From Mycobacterium sp. SM1 (GTDB lineage: Bacteria; Actinomycetota; Actinomycetes; Mycobacteriales; Mycobacteriaceae), in contig NZ_JAFLNH010000001.1 in the NCBI RefSeq assembly GCF_018361265.1, positions 806,001 to 870,000 on the forward strand: 64,000 bases of DNA. Reading direction: 5' to 3'. Under the pieces are notes generated by a model, which saw only the letters and a list, made by a program, of their open reading frames with translations, did no database searches and had not been told where the DNA came from. A program made the position numbers and the translations under genes. Shown here one piece after another: positions 9,362-18,256 of the stretch. The first letter of the stretch is position 1. Every line of letters starts with the position of its first letter.

Positions 9362-10377
9362 CAGGGTTCTGTGCACCTCCCGGCGTCCGATCTGAACCAC
9401 GGGGCAACTACCGTGTGACCCTGAAGGTCGGTACCACGAATCCACAAGCCGCAGACATAAAACGGGATGGTGCTGCCCATGGTCCCGAGCCTGGCCAGCT
9501 TGCGGTAGTTCTTCGGCGCCTTCTGGATCGCGACATCCAGGCGGTCCTTATCCTGATCGAGCGCCGGCGCCAACCGGCTCAGCTGCTCAACCGTGCCGGC
9601 CAGCGGTGGCCTAGCCCGGGTCAGCAGATCCGCCAATGACGCGGTTCCTTTGGTCAGCGAGTCGATAGCGGCGCCGATAGTGTTGCGGTCGTCCGACAGG
9701 CCGCTGACAAGTCGTTCGAGGCGATCGATCGCGGCGGAGAATTTATCCCCGTCCCGGGAGAGATAGGCCACCACGGTATTCAGGTTGTCGATCAGTTGCT
9801 GAACCGTTTTATCGTTGTCGGCCAGCGCACTCGCGAATGACGTCGTCTTGGAGAGCAGCGACTCGAGGGTGCCGCCCTGGCCTTGAAAGACCTCTAGCAA
9901 GGCCGATGACAGCGCGTTGACATCATGCGCATTAAGGCCCTGGATAACGGGTTTCAGGCCGCCAAGGAGCAGATCAAGGTCAAGTGCCGGTGAGGTGTGG
10001 TCAACCGGGATCTGCGCCCCGGGCGCCAGCCGCTTGGTCGATCCCGGGCCTTCCGTAAGCTCGAGGTAGCGATCACCGACCAGGTTGAGGTAGCGAACCG
10101 CTGCCCTGGTGCCCTCGGTGAGCACGATGTCGCGGTCGGCGTCGAATTTCACCACTACTTTTTTGTCGGCACGCAACGACACACTGCTGACCGTCCCCAC
10201 CCGAATGCCCGCAACCCGCACCGATTGTCCCGCTTTAAGACGTGATGCGTCGGTGAATACTGCCGAATACCCGGTCGTCGCGCCGCTGCGGTACTGACCG
10301 AAGATAAGAAACAAAAATGCGGTCAGCACCGTCATCACGACGGCGAAGACGCCGAATTTGATGAGTGTCGTGCGCAT
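9361..10377 (-). CDS. mceB: MCE-family protein MceB
   Basis: 338 residues. The anchor helix is at residues 5-27 (LIKFGVFAVVMTVLTAFLFL). The MCE domain is at about 35-112 (QSVRVAGIRVGTVSSVSLRA), followed by the helical Mce domain (LEVFQGQGGTLESLLSKTTS) ending at VVAPWFRSDAGRCTEP. The length matches the usual 340 or so residues of MceB. Only 8 bases separate it from the mceA stop. Confidence 0.92.
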   Translation of the reverse strand: MRTTLIKFGVFAVVMTVLTAFLFLIFGQYRSGATTGYSAVFTDASRLKAGQSVRVAGIRVGTVSSVSLRADKKVVVKFDADRDIVLTEGTRAAVRYLNLVGDRYLELTEGPGSTKRLAPGAQIPVDHTSPALDLDLLLGGLKPVIQGLNAHDVNALSSALLEVFQGQGGTLESLLSKTTSFASALADNDKTVQQLIDNLNTVVAYLSRDGDKFSAAIDRLERLVSGLSDDRNTIGAAIDSLTKGTASLADLLTRARPPLAGTVEQLSRLAPALDQDKDRLDVAIQKAPKNYRKLARLGTMGSTIPFYVCGLWIRGTDLQGHTVVAPWFRSDAGRCTEP

Positions 10378-10385
10378 TTAATCCC

Positions 10386-11672
10386 TCACCCAGGTTGGCC
10401 GATCTGCGCGGAGTTCCGTGGCGGTCCGGCGATCGGCCCATACAGAAGTTGTTTGAGCAAATCGGAGTTGATCAGCAGCTGCTGGTTTCCGTACTCCCAG
10501 GGGTTGGCGCCGATATCGGTGACGAGGAACGGCTCATTGGTGTTGAAGGGCACCTTCGGAAGATCCAGGCACTGCGGTCCGCCCGTCGCCGCCACTTTGG
10601 GCAGGTGCGTCGGATACCGGTAACGCTCGACACCCCATGTCAAGCTGGCCGATAACACGACGCCCGGTTCCGGCAACGGCGGAAAATGCGCGATCGGCAC
10701 GAGGCCGCTGAATCCGCAGGTGAGAGCCTTGTGGTACTGGTTGGTCAGATCGGTTGTCGGCACCAGTGAATGCACGACGTCGGCGAGTGCCTTGCGGTTG
10801 GCATTAAGAACGCTTTCGCCGATGTCGGCCAAGCCGATCGCACTGACCAGCAAGGCGTCTAAATTCCGTTGCTCGTCGATGATGGTCTGGCTGATCTTGG
10901 TCGCGTTGTCTGCCGTTCTCACCAGTGCCGGTGCCGCATCGGCGTATGCGTTGAGCACCGCGGGGGCGACCTCGATGTCATGGCTTAACGCCGGAAGGCT
11001 CGGAGCTAGCTTGGCCAGAAACGCATCGAGGTCGCCAAGGGCCTGGCCGAGCTTGGCGCCCCGGCCGCTGAGCGCCTGCGCCAAAGCACCTAGGGTCTCA
11101 TTCAGCTTGGCCGGCTCGATCTTCGAGAGCACGGCAGTCAGTTGCTGGAATACCGTGTTGATTTCGACCATGACGTGTTTCGCGTCAAGCACCTCCCCGG
11201 CCCGCAGGTGTCGTGGCGCGGGCTCCGCAGGCGGCACCAGTTCGACGAACTTGGCACCGAACACCGTCGATGAGGTGATCTCAACGAGCACATTGGCCGG
11301 GATGAAGCGCAGCTGTGCGGGATACATCGCCAGCCGCAGGGCCGCCTGGCCGTCGGGCAGAGATTCGATCGCCGCGACTTTACCCACCTGCACGCCACGC
11401 ATCTTCACCTTCGCGTCCGGGTTCATCACCAGGCCGGCGCGCGGCGCCACCACGGTCACCGGTACCGTGCGGGTGAATTCACCCTGATACAGCGCGGCCG
11501 CCAACACGAAGGACCCGGAGACCGCCGTAACGGTCGCCAGGCCCGCCAACGGGCGCGCATACCCGTGCCCTCGGCGCTGCCTTCCCGCCCGCCGTCGGTG
11601 ACGTTGGCGTGTCGAGCCGGGGGATTCGCCCCGCAGCGGGCCACCGGCGGCGCCCGCGATACTCCTTGTCAC
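10386..11672 (-). CDS. mceA: MCE-family protein MceA
   Basis: 428 residues. The Arg-rich cytoplasmic N-terminus (RQRHRRRAGRQRRGHGYAR) precedes a TM helix at about 43-62, then an MCE domain at about 68-150 with KMRGVQVGKVAAIESL. The helical region contains VFQQLTAVLSKIEPAKLNE and the conserved CGFSGLVPIAHFPPL patch of MceA proteins. First mce subunit, 10 bases downstream of yrbEB. Some of the basic N-terminus may be untranslated if a later start is used. Confidence 0.9.
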   Translation of the reverse strand: MTRSIAGAAGGPLRGESPGSTRQRHRRRAGRQRRGHGYARPLAGLATVTAVSGSFVLAAALYQGEFTRTVPVTVVAPRAGLVMNPDAKVKMRGVQVGKVAAIESLPDGQAALRLAMYPAQLRFIPANVLVEITSSTVFGAKFVELVPPAEPAPRHLRAGEVLDAKHVMVEINTVFQQLTAVLSKIEPAKLNETLGALAQALSGRGAKLGQALGDLDAFLAKLAPSLPALSHDIEVAPAVLNAYADAAPALVRTADNATKISQTIIDEQRNLDALLVSAIGLADIGESVLNANRKALADVVHSLVPTTDLTNQYHKALTCGFSGLVPIAHFPPLPEPGVVLSASLTWGVERYRYPTHLPKVAATGGPQCLDLPKVPFNTNEPFLVTDIGANPWEYGNQQLLINSDLLKQLLYGPIAGPPRNSAQIGQPG

Positions 11673-11682
11673 CAGCCCTCCC

Positions 11683-12540
11683 TCACCCGGACAGGTTGAA
11701 GTTACCGTTGGAGCCGTAGATGGATAGCGACACCAGCAACGTCACCGACACCACCACCACCAGTGACGTGCGCACCGCATTGCCGACCGCCGTGCCCACG
11801 CCGGCCGGCCCACCGGAGGCGAAATAGCCGTAGTAGGTGTGAATCAACAAGATTGTCAGCGCCGTCAGAACCGCTTGCAGAAATGACCACAGCAGATCGA
11901 TCGGGTTCAAAAATGTGGTGAAGTAGTGATCGTAGAGTCCGCTTGACTGCCCGAATAGGAACACCGTGACCCCTCGGCTGGCGATGAACGACAGGATCAC
12001 CGCGATCGAGTACAAGGGGGTGATCGCGATCATGCCGGCGACCAGCCGGGTCGACACTAGATACGAAATCGGCTGGATCGCCATGGATTCCAGCGCATCG
12101 ATTTCTTCGTTGATCCGCATCGCGCCCAGCTGTGCGGTGACGCCCGCGCCGAAAGTAGCGGCCAGGCCGATCCCGGCGACCACCGGAGCCGAGATACGCA
12201 CGTTGATGAAGGCCGCCAAAAACCCGGTCAACGCTTCGATGCCAATGTTGCCCAGCGAGCTGTATCCCTGTACCGCAAGCGTGCCGCCGGCTGCGAACGT
12301 GAGAAATCCGACGATCACTACCGTACCGCCGATCATCGCTAAAGTCCCTGCGCCCATGCTTATTTCAGCAACCAGGCGCACGACCTCGTGCCGGTAGTGG
12401 GTGGTCGCGAAGGGCGTCAAGCCAAGCGCCTTCCCGTAAAACAGGCTATGATCACCTATCCGGCTCAACACGGTCACCATGGCGGTGACCGGCTTCGCGA
12501 GTTCACGCGATAACTGCAGACACGTAGCTCGCAACGTCAC
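11683..12540 (-). CDS. yrbEB: YrbEB-type ABC permease of the Mce system
   Basis: 285 residues with five to six hydrophobic segments and the MlaE/YrbE permease signature (INEEIDALESMAIQPISYLVSTR), the conserved EQ-loop-like region that contacts the MceG/Mkl ATPase. It is the second of two permeases and lies 4 bases after yrbEA. No ATPase gene is present in the window, as expected, because mycobacterial Mce systems share one MceG encoded elsewhere. Confidence 0.93.
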   Translation of the reverse strand: MTLRATCLQLSRELAKPVTAMVTVLSRIGDHSLFYGKALGLTPFATTHYRHEVVRLVAEISMGAGTLAMIGGTVVIVGFLTFAAGGTLAVQGYSSLGNIGIEALTGFLAAFINVRISAPVVAGIGLAATFGAGVTAQLGAMRINEEIDALESMAIQPISYLVSTRLVAGMIAITPLYSIAVILSFIASRGVTVFLFGQSSGLYDHYFTTFLNPIDLLWSFLQAVLTALTILLIHTYYGYFASGGPAGVGTAVGNAVRTSLVVVVSVTLLVSLSIYGSNGNFNLSG

Positions 12541-12544
12541 AGCC

Positions 12545-13363
12545 CTACTTGACCGTCAACTGAATACCGATGGCGGTGACCACCACGTTGACGACGAACA
12601 GCGACATGAACGCGTATACCACTGTTTCGTTCACCGCATTTCCGACGGCTTTGGCACCCCCGCCGCTGATGATCAGGCCGCGATAACAAGCCACCAAGCC
12701 GGCGATCAGTCCGAAAAGCGCTGCCTTAACACAGGAAATAATCACCTCGGGCACGCCGGTCAGCAAGGTGGTGCTCGCCGCGAACGCGCCGGGGTTGACA
12801 TCCTGGATGAACACCGAAAAGGTATAGCCACCGACGATACCGACGATCACCACCAAGCTGTTCAACAGCAAGGCCACCAGGCCGGAAGCCAGCATTCGTG
12901 GCGTCACCAGCCGCTGCACCGGGTTGATGCCCAGCACCTCCATGGCGTCGATTTCTTCGCGGATCGTGCGCGCACCCAGGTCCGCGCACATCGCGGTCGC
13001 GCCGGCGCCCGCCACAATCAGCACAGTCACCAACGGGCCGACCTGGGTGACCGCACCGAATGCGGCGCCGGCGCCGGACAAATCAGCGGCACCCAGTTCG
13101 CGCAACAAGATGTTGAGCGTAAAGCTGACCAGCACGGTAAATGGAATCGCCACCAACAATGTCGGTGCCAGCGAAACGCGAGCGACAAACCAGGCCTGCT
13201 CAAGCAGCTCTCGCCAATAAAACGGCCGGCGGAACACGAACCGCACCGCGTCAAACGACATGGCGAATAGCCCCCCAATAGCCTGCATCGAGCCGGCGAG
13301 ATCCCGCCCGACCGTGACGCCCGCAGACCAGCGGTCGGCCCCACTACTCGCCATCGCTACCAA
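12545..13363 (-). CDS. yrbEA: YrbEA-type ABC permease of the Mce system
   Basis: 272 residues (MVAMASSGADRW...; ATG 13354 is an alternative). It has the YrbE/MlaE permease fold, with hydrophobic helices and the signature TIREEIDAMEVLGINPVQRL. It opens the operon yrbEA-yrbEB-mceA to mceF, all minus strand with gaps of at most 10 bases. Upstream lies a 550-base gap where the operon promoter should be; no regulator gene is adjacent. Confidence 0.92.
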   Translation of the reverse strand: MVAMASSGADRWSAGVTVGRDLAGSMQAIGGLFAMSFDAVRFVFRRPFYWRELLEQAWFVARVSLAPTLLVAIPFTVLVSFTLNILLRELGAADLSGAGAAFGAVTQVGPLVTVLIVAGAGATAMCADLGARTIREEIDAMEVLGINPVQRLVTPRMLASGLVALLLNSLVVIVGIVGGYTFSVFIQDVNPGAFAASTTLLTGVPEVIISCVKAALFGLIAGLVACYRGLIISGGGAKAVGNAVNETVVYAFMSLFVVNVVVTAIGIQLTVK

Positions 13364-13917
13364 GCCTCCCCAGATTCGTGACGGCGGCCATCGCCTCCCA
13401 CCCCGCAGCGGATTTTTTCACTCCGGCTTCGCGCAGCTTAACCGCATCGACTACCGCAACGAAACCGAATGCACCTTATGAGACACCAAGTCTCGAATCG
13501 AGCGCCACGTCGTCGCCGGTCGCGCAGCAGCTCTGCGCTCTACCCCGGCGCCGCCGAGCCGATGGAGGCGATCCGGCCACCCGCTGCCGACCCGCGATCA
13601 GCGGCGGCCGGTGCGGTGCTGCCGGGCGTGCCGTGGCGGCCGGGCGGGAGGGTCTTGATGCCGTCGTGATGCGGAATCCACCGCGCGGTCAAACCGGTCG
13701 AGCCGGGGTCTCTCGTTGCCCAGATCGATGGCTGCCGGTGTGTCTGCGCTGGCACAGGGGCTGCAGCAGCTTCCGCAGCACGGAGAACCGGCAAACGACA
13801 GTGATGCATGTCACCGAAATCGGGACCCGGCCACTCCGGCGGCCAAAACACCCCCGCCCGAGCCGTGTCAGCCACACCGCAATGAAAAATCAATACCGAG
13901 CACAATCCACGGTCTCG
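13364..13917. other. intergenic region between yrbEA and thiolase-like gene
   Basis: About 550 bases without a convincing gene. Open frames crossing it in several registers are Arg/Pro-rich and lack domain features. It should contain the promoter of the yrbE-mce operon near 13,400-13,500. Confidence 0.5.
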
Positions 13918-15063
13918 CTAGCTGACCAGCTCGACCAGGGTGGCATTGGCGGTGCCCCCGTCCTCGCACATTGTTTGCAGGCCATAGCGAATTGCGTTGT
14001 CGCGCATGTGATGTACCATGCGGGTCATCGACACCGCCCCCGATGCGCCCAGGGGATGGCCGAGTGCGATCGCTCCGCCCAGCGGGTTGAGCCGCTCGGG
14101 GTCGGCGCCGGTTTCGGCCAACCACGCGAGCGGTACCGGCGCGAAGGCCTCATGCACCTCGAAGACGCCCACCTCCGCCAACGAGACCCCGGCCTTGGCG
14201 AGCACCTTCGCGGTGGCCGGGATCGGCCCGGTGAGCATGAGCACCGGGTCCGCGCCGGTTGCCACACCAGCGCGGTAGCGCACGATCGGTGTCAACCCCA
14301 GCTCAACTGCCATGGCGGTGGTCGTCACCAGCACGGCCGCGGCGGCGTCGGCGATCTGGCAGGAGTTGCCGGCGTGGATTACGCCGTTGTCGACGAACGC
14401 GGGCCGGAGTGTGGCCAGTTGCTCGACGGTGGTTCCACGGCGCACCGTCTCATCGGCGGTGACGCACCGATCGTCAACCCACACCGGTACGATCTGGGCG
14501 TCGAAGGCGCCGCCGTCTTGCGCGGCGGCGGCACGTTGGTGTGACCGCGCCGCGTATTCGTCGAGCCGGGTGCGCGAGAATCCCCACTTCTTGGCGATCA
14601 GCTCAGCCGATACACCTTGATTGAAAGAGAAATCACCATAGCGGGCAAGGACTCTCGGGCCATAGGGCATTCCGGTGGTGCTGGCTGCGCCGAGCGGAAC
14701 CCGGCTCATCACCTCGACACCTCCGGCGACGACGAGATCCTGCTGTCCCGACATGACCGCGTGCACCGCGAAATCGATAGCCTGCTGGCTGGAGCCGCCC
14801 GCCCGGTTGACGGTAGCGGCGGGAACAGCCTCGGGCCATCCGGCGGCGAGCACCGAGAAGCGCCCAATGTTGCTCGACTGGTCACCGACCTGGGAGACAC
14901 AGCCCCAGATCACGTCGTCGATGATCCTTGGATCGACACCGGTGCGTTCCACCAACTCGTTCAGGACGATCGCCGACAGGTCGGCGGGGTGAACGGCTGA
15001 GAGCGCCCCGTTAGGCTTGCCGATCGGAGTGCGCAGCGCCTCCACAATGACCGTTTCACGCAT
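13918..15063 (-). CDS. thiolase-family protein lacking the catalytic cysteine
   Basis: 381 residues covering the whole thiolase fold: N-terminal VIVEALRTPIGKPNG, the central TVNRAGGSSQQAIDF loop, HEAFAPVPLAW, GGAIALGHPLGASGA with the catalytic histidine, and a C-terminal TMCEDGGTANATLVE. Active acetyl-CoA acetyltransferases have NR-x-C-G-S in the central loop. Here residue 89 is Gly (codon GGC), so the acyl-accepting Cys is absent, while the second Cys and the His remain. The C-terminal glycine motif is also altered (EDGG instead of GGGQ). It may be a non-condensing homologue (as in some SCPx/lipid-transfer-associated thiolases) or a recently inactivated enzyme. The position upstream of the mce operon suggests a lipid or steroid context. 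Confidence 0.85.
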   Translation of the reverse strand: MRETVIVEALRTPIGKPNGALSAVHPADLSAIVLNELVERTGVDPRIIDDVIWGCVSQVGDQSSNIGRFSVLAAGWPEAVPAATVNRAGGSSQQAIDFAVHAVMSGQQDLVVAGGVEVMSRVPLGAASTTGMPYGPRVLARYGDFSFNQGVSAELIAKKWGFSRTRLDEYAARSHQRAAAAQDGGAFDAQIVPVWVDDRCVTADETVRRGTTVEQLATLRPAFVDNGVIHAGNSCQIADAAAAVLVTTTAMAVELGLTPIVRYRAGVATGADPVLMLTGPIPATAKVLAKAGVSLAEVGVFEVHEAFAPVPLAWLAETGADPERLNPLGGAIALGHPLGASGAVSMTRMVHHMRDNAIRYGLQTMCEDGGTANATLVELVS

Positions 15064-15131
15064 CCGTCCGCTCCGATCTCGATGACGCCCCTCGGCCAGG
15101 TAAAATGCTCACCGGCACGACGGCCACCCGG

Positions 15132-17069
15132 TCAGCCCGCCGTCAGCTTGACCACCCGGTCGTTGCCGCGGTCGGCGACATACACGGCCCCGGCGCGGTC
15201 CACCGCCACCGCCAACGGGGTGTTGAGTCCGGTGAACGGCAGCGCACTCGGGGTGCTCGACCCCGCCGCCAGCTTCAGCACCCGATTGTTGTCGTGTTCG
15301 GTGACATAGACGTTATCGGCGGTGTCCACCGCGATGCCCCAGGGCTCGCTGACACCGGTGAACGGCAGCACAGCCGGGGTGCTCGACCCCGCCGCCAGCT
15401 TCAGCACCCGATTGTTGTCGGTGTCGGTGACATAGACACTGCCGTCGGTGCCCACCGCCACCCCATCGGGGTGATTAAGGCCGGTGAACGGCACATCGGT
15501 GGGACTGGCCGACCCGGCCGCCAGCCGCACCACCCGGTTGTTGCCGCGGTCGGCGACATACACGTTGCCCTGGGCGTCCACCGCAACCCCTTCGGGGTAG
15601 TTGAGGCCGCTGAAGGGCAGCACGGTCTGGTTGTTCGACCCCGCCGCCAGCTTCACCACCCGGTTGTTGAAGTCGGCGACATACACCGCGCCGTTGCTGT
15701 CCACCGCCACCCCCTGGGGCTGGTAAAGCCCCGCGAACGGCAGCACCGTCGGCACACCCGACCCCGCCGCCAGCTTCACCACCCGCCCGTACATGGTCTC
15801 GCTGGCGACATACACATTGCCGGTGCCGTCCAGCGCCACCCCGCCCGGGGACAGGCGGAAGTCGATGCCGGTAAACGGCAACACGGTTTGCGGCGATGCC
15901 GGCCTCGTTGAGCCCGGGTGGTGGGTAACCAGGTAGCCGGTGGCACCGATGACGGCGATGAGCACGAGGGCGGCAGCGCCAATGGGAATCCACTTGCGTT
16001 TGGGATGGGCACCGCGTGCCCCCGCAGAGCCGCGATACCCGGCAAAGTCGGGGGGCGTTGCCGGGCGTACCGGTCGGGCTGACATTGACCGCCACCCCCG
16101 TGCCGTCTCGGGAGCCCCCGGCATCGTGGCATCCGCCCAGGCACCGGCCAGGCCGGTATCGGCGGAGGCGCGCACGGTTGCTTCCGCGCCGTGCCGCAGA
16201 ATCGCGGTGGCCTCGTCCTGCTCGGGGACGGTCAGCGCCTGGTGGGCAGCGGCGGCCAGCTCACCGGCGCTGCGGTAACGCTCCTCGGGGTTTTTCGCCA
16301 TGCCCTTGGCGATCACCTGATCCAAGGCCGCCGGGACCGTCCCGGGCAGCAGCTGGCTGGGCCGCGGTGGGGGCGCCGTCAGATGCGCGGCGATCAGCCG
16401 CTCGATGCTGGCGGCCCCAAACGGTGGCGAGCCGGTCACACACTCGCTCAACACACAGGCCAGCGAATAGATATCGGCGCGATAGGTGACCTCATCGCCG
16501 GTGAACCGCTCCGGGGCCATGTAGTAATAGGTGCCCATCGCCATCCCCGTCTGGGTCAACCCGGGATCGGCGGCGGCGCGGGCGATGCCGAAATCCAGGA
16601 GATAGGCGAAATCATCGCGGCTGATCAAGATGTTCGCCGGTTTAATATCGCGGTGGGTCACCCCCACGGCGTGCGCGGCATCCAGCGCCGCGGCGACCTG
16701 ACGCACGATGGCCACCGCCCGCGGCGGGCTCAACGCCCCGGAATGGTTAAGCAGCGTGGCCAAGTCGGTGCCCTCGACCAGCCGCATCTCCAAATACAGG
16801 TGGCCATTGATCTCCCCGTAATCATGGATCGGCACCACATGCGGCTCGCTTAACCGCCCCGCCGCCTCGGCCTCGCGTCGCAGCCGCGCGCGAAACACCG
16901 GGTCAGCCGAGAACTGCTCCGAGATCAGCTTCACCGCCACCAACCGGTGCTTGCGAACGTCCTCGGCCTCATAGACCTCGCCCATCCCGCCACGGCCCAG
17001 CAGCCGCCTCAGCCGATAGGGCCCCAACTGAGACCCCACCCGCGATCCCGGCTCGCCGCCGCCTACCAT
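15132..17069 (-). CDS. pknD: Ser/Thr protein kinase PknD, copy 1
   Basis: 645 residues. The N-terminal Hanks-type kinase (about 17-278) has G-R-G-G-M-G-E-V in the P-loop, VAVK (Lys47), HRD139-141 with DIKPAN and DFG159-161. A linker with a TM helix at about 361-381 follows. The C-terminal six-bladed NHL beta-propeller (about 395-645) has repeated units of the form VLPFTGLN-P-GVAVD-GNVYVAD-NNRVVKLAAGS. This is the PknD architecture; in M. tuberculosis PknD lies next to pst genes and is thought to sense an extracellular cue. Kinase and propeller are almost identical to the second copy at 21455-23386, but residues about 302-389 are unrelated. C-terminus is VVKLTAG versus VVKLVG. Confidence 0.93.
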   Translation of the reverse strand: MVGGGEPGSRVGSQLGPYRLRRLLGRGGMGEVYEAEDVRKHRLVAVKLISEQFSADPVFRARLRREAEAAGRLSEPHVVPIHDYGEINGHLYLEMRLVEGTDLATLLNHSGALSPPRAVAIVRQVAAALDAAHAVGVTHRDIKPANILISRDDFAYLLDFGIARAAADPGLTQTGMAMGTYYYMAPERFTGDEVTYRADIYSLACVLSECVTGSPPFGAASIERLIAAHLTAPPPRPSQLLPGTVPAALDQVIAKGMAKNPEERYRSAGELAAAAHQALTVPEQDEATAILRHGAEATVRASADTGLAGAWADATMPGAPETARGWRSMSARPVRPATPPDFAGYRGSAGARGAHPKRKWIPIGAAALVLIAVIGATGYLVTHHPGSTRPASPQTVLPFTGIDFRLSPGGVALDGTGNVYVASETMYGRVVKLAAGSGVPTVLPFAGLYQPQGVAVDSNGAVYVADFNNRVVKLAAGSNNQTVLPFSGLNYPEGVAVDAQGNVYVADRGNNRVVRLAAGSASPTDVPFTGLNHPDGVAVGTDGSVYVTDTDNNRVLKLAAGSSTPAVLPFTGVSEPWGIAVDTADNVYVTEHDNNRVLKLAAGSSTPSALPFTGLNTPLAVAVDRAGAVYVADRGNDRVVKLTAG

Positions 17070-17087
17070 CGAACCCCCTTCACCCGA

Positions 17088-17120
17088 TCAAGAGATAGCA
17101 TTCACCGCCGCGACCAGCCT
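17088..17120 (-). pseudogene. pstS2: 3'-terminal remnant of pstS2 behind pknD copy 1
   Basis: These bases encode [10 protein letters not shown] plus stop and are identical to the last codons of pstS2 at 23405-23437 in the second copy of the locus. Identity with the second copy continues from the pknD start through base 17120 and then stops abruptly. The rest of pstS2 has therefore been deleted from this copy. Confidence 0.85.
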
Positions 17121-17383
17121 TCGTCGGAACTTCGCGACTTCCCCCAGAACTCTTCTCACAAATCACGGGAGTCAGCGCGACGAACGCCCCCGGCGATGCC
17201 GAATCGGCCCACGCCGCGAAACCGGGCTCCGTCACATCCATACGTCGGCCGGTCGGCAAACGCCGGAACTTCGTCCTGAATAGCAAATCCGTGAGCCCAG
17301 TCGCGAATATACAAAACCGTTGGCCGAAAATTGGAGGCATCAGAGCAGCTGACCGCGGGTGTGGCGGGAGGAAGTAGCATCGG

Positions 17384-18196
17384 GTGTTGATGGATTCTGA
17401 ACAGCTCGACGCCCGCGCGGGTGCCGCCGATGCCGGGGTCGCTGCGGGGGTCATGCAGGCGGTGAGCCTCACCCTGGGTTTTGGCGCGAAAACGGTGCTG
17501 GATCAGGTGAGCCTGGATTTTCCGGCGCACGCGGTGACGGCGTTGCTGGGGCCCACCGGGTCGGGCAAGACGACGTTTTTGCGGACCCTAAACCGGATGA
17601 ATGACAAGGTTTCGGGGTATCGCCGCCGCGGTGATGTGTTGCTGGGTGGGCGCAGCATCTATGGTGAGCAGCACGACCCGATGGAGCTGCGCCGGCGGGT
17701 GGGGATGCTGTTTCAGCGCCCCAACCCGTTTCCGATGTCGATCCTTGACAATGTGGTCGCCGGGGTGCGTGCGCACAAGATGGCGGCGCGCAAGGAATTC
17801 GCGCTGATCGCCGAGGATCGCCTGCGCGAGGTCGGGTTGTGGGAGGCGGTCAAGGATCGGTTGGGGGATTCCCCGTTTCGGCTTTCCGGGGGCCAGCAGC
17901 AGCTGCTGTGTTTGGCCCGGGCGCTGGCGGTCAACCCCGAGGTGCTGCTGCTTGATGAGCCCACCTCGTCGCTGGATCCGACCGCGACCGAAAAGATCGA
18001 AGAGTTGATCCGGTCGCTCACCGGGCGGCTCAGTGTGATCATCGTGACCCACAACTTGGCGCAGGCCTCCCGCATCGCCGATCGCACGGCGTTTTTCTTT
18101 GACGGCAGGCTCATCGAGGAAGGGCCCACCGAGCAGGTGTTTCTCTCACCCAAGCGGGAGGAGACCATCCGCTATGTCTCCGGGCGTTTCGGCTGA
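17384..18196 (+). CDS. pstB: phosphate ABC transporter ATPase PstB
   Basis: 270 residues. Walker A is GPTGSGKT, followed by TTFLRTLNRMND, typical of PstB; the Q-loop is FQRPNPFPMS, the ABC signature LSGGQQQ, Walker B VLLLDEPTSSLDP, and the switch His lies in VIIVTHN. It energises uptake through PstC1/PstA2 with PstS proteins. The start may be GTG 17384 (GGAGGAAG about 10 bases upstream) or ATG 17390. It heads the plus-strand operon pstB-pstS1-pstC1-pstA2 (61, 14 and 2 bases between genes). Confidence 0.94.
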   Translation: MLMDSEQLDARAGAADAGVAAGVMQAVSLTLGFGAKTVLDQVSLDFPAHAVTALLGPTGSGKTTFLRTLNRMNDKVSGYRRRGDVLLGGRSIYGEQHDPMELRRRVGMLFQRPNPFPMSILDNVVAGVRAHKMAARKEFALIAEDRLREVGLWEAVKDRLGDSPFRLSGGQQQLLCLARALAVNPEVLLLDEPTSSLDPTATEKIEELIRSLTGRLSVIIVTHNLAQASRIADRTAFFFDGRLIEEGPTEQVFLSPKREETIRYVSGRFG

Positions 18197-18256
18197 CCCC
18201 AACCGCGTGCCGGCGGTGTCGAGGCCACCAGGTGTGGCGGATAAGAAAGGTAAGCA

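Noticed and set aside
13378-14544. Large plus-strand open frame across the yrbEA-thiolase gap.
   Set aside because: It runs antisense through the thiolase gene and has Arg/His-rich composition without domain features.
15170-15850. Regular near-direct DNA repeats about 120 bp apart that could suggest a CRISPR or tandem repeat array.
   Set aside because: The repeats are the codons of the beta-propeller blades inside pknD; spacing and sequence follow the protein fold. No CRISPR array was seen in the window.
15105-15911. Long plus-strand frames with repeated ARPRRQLQHP-like units opposite the PknD propeller domains (also 21410-22405).
   Set aside because: They are antisense shadows of the regular NHL repeats; the minus frames carry full kinase and propeller motifs.
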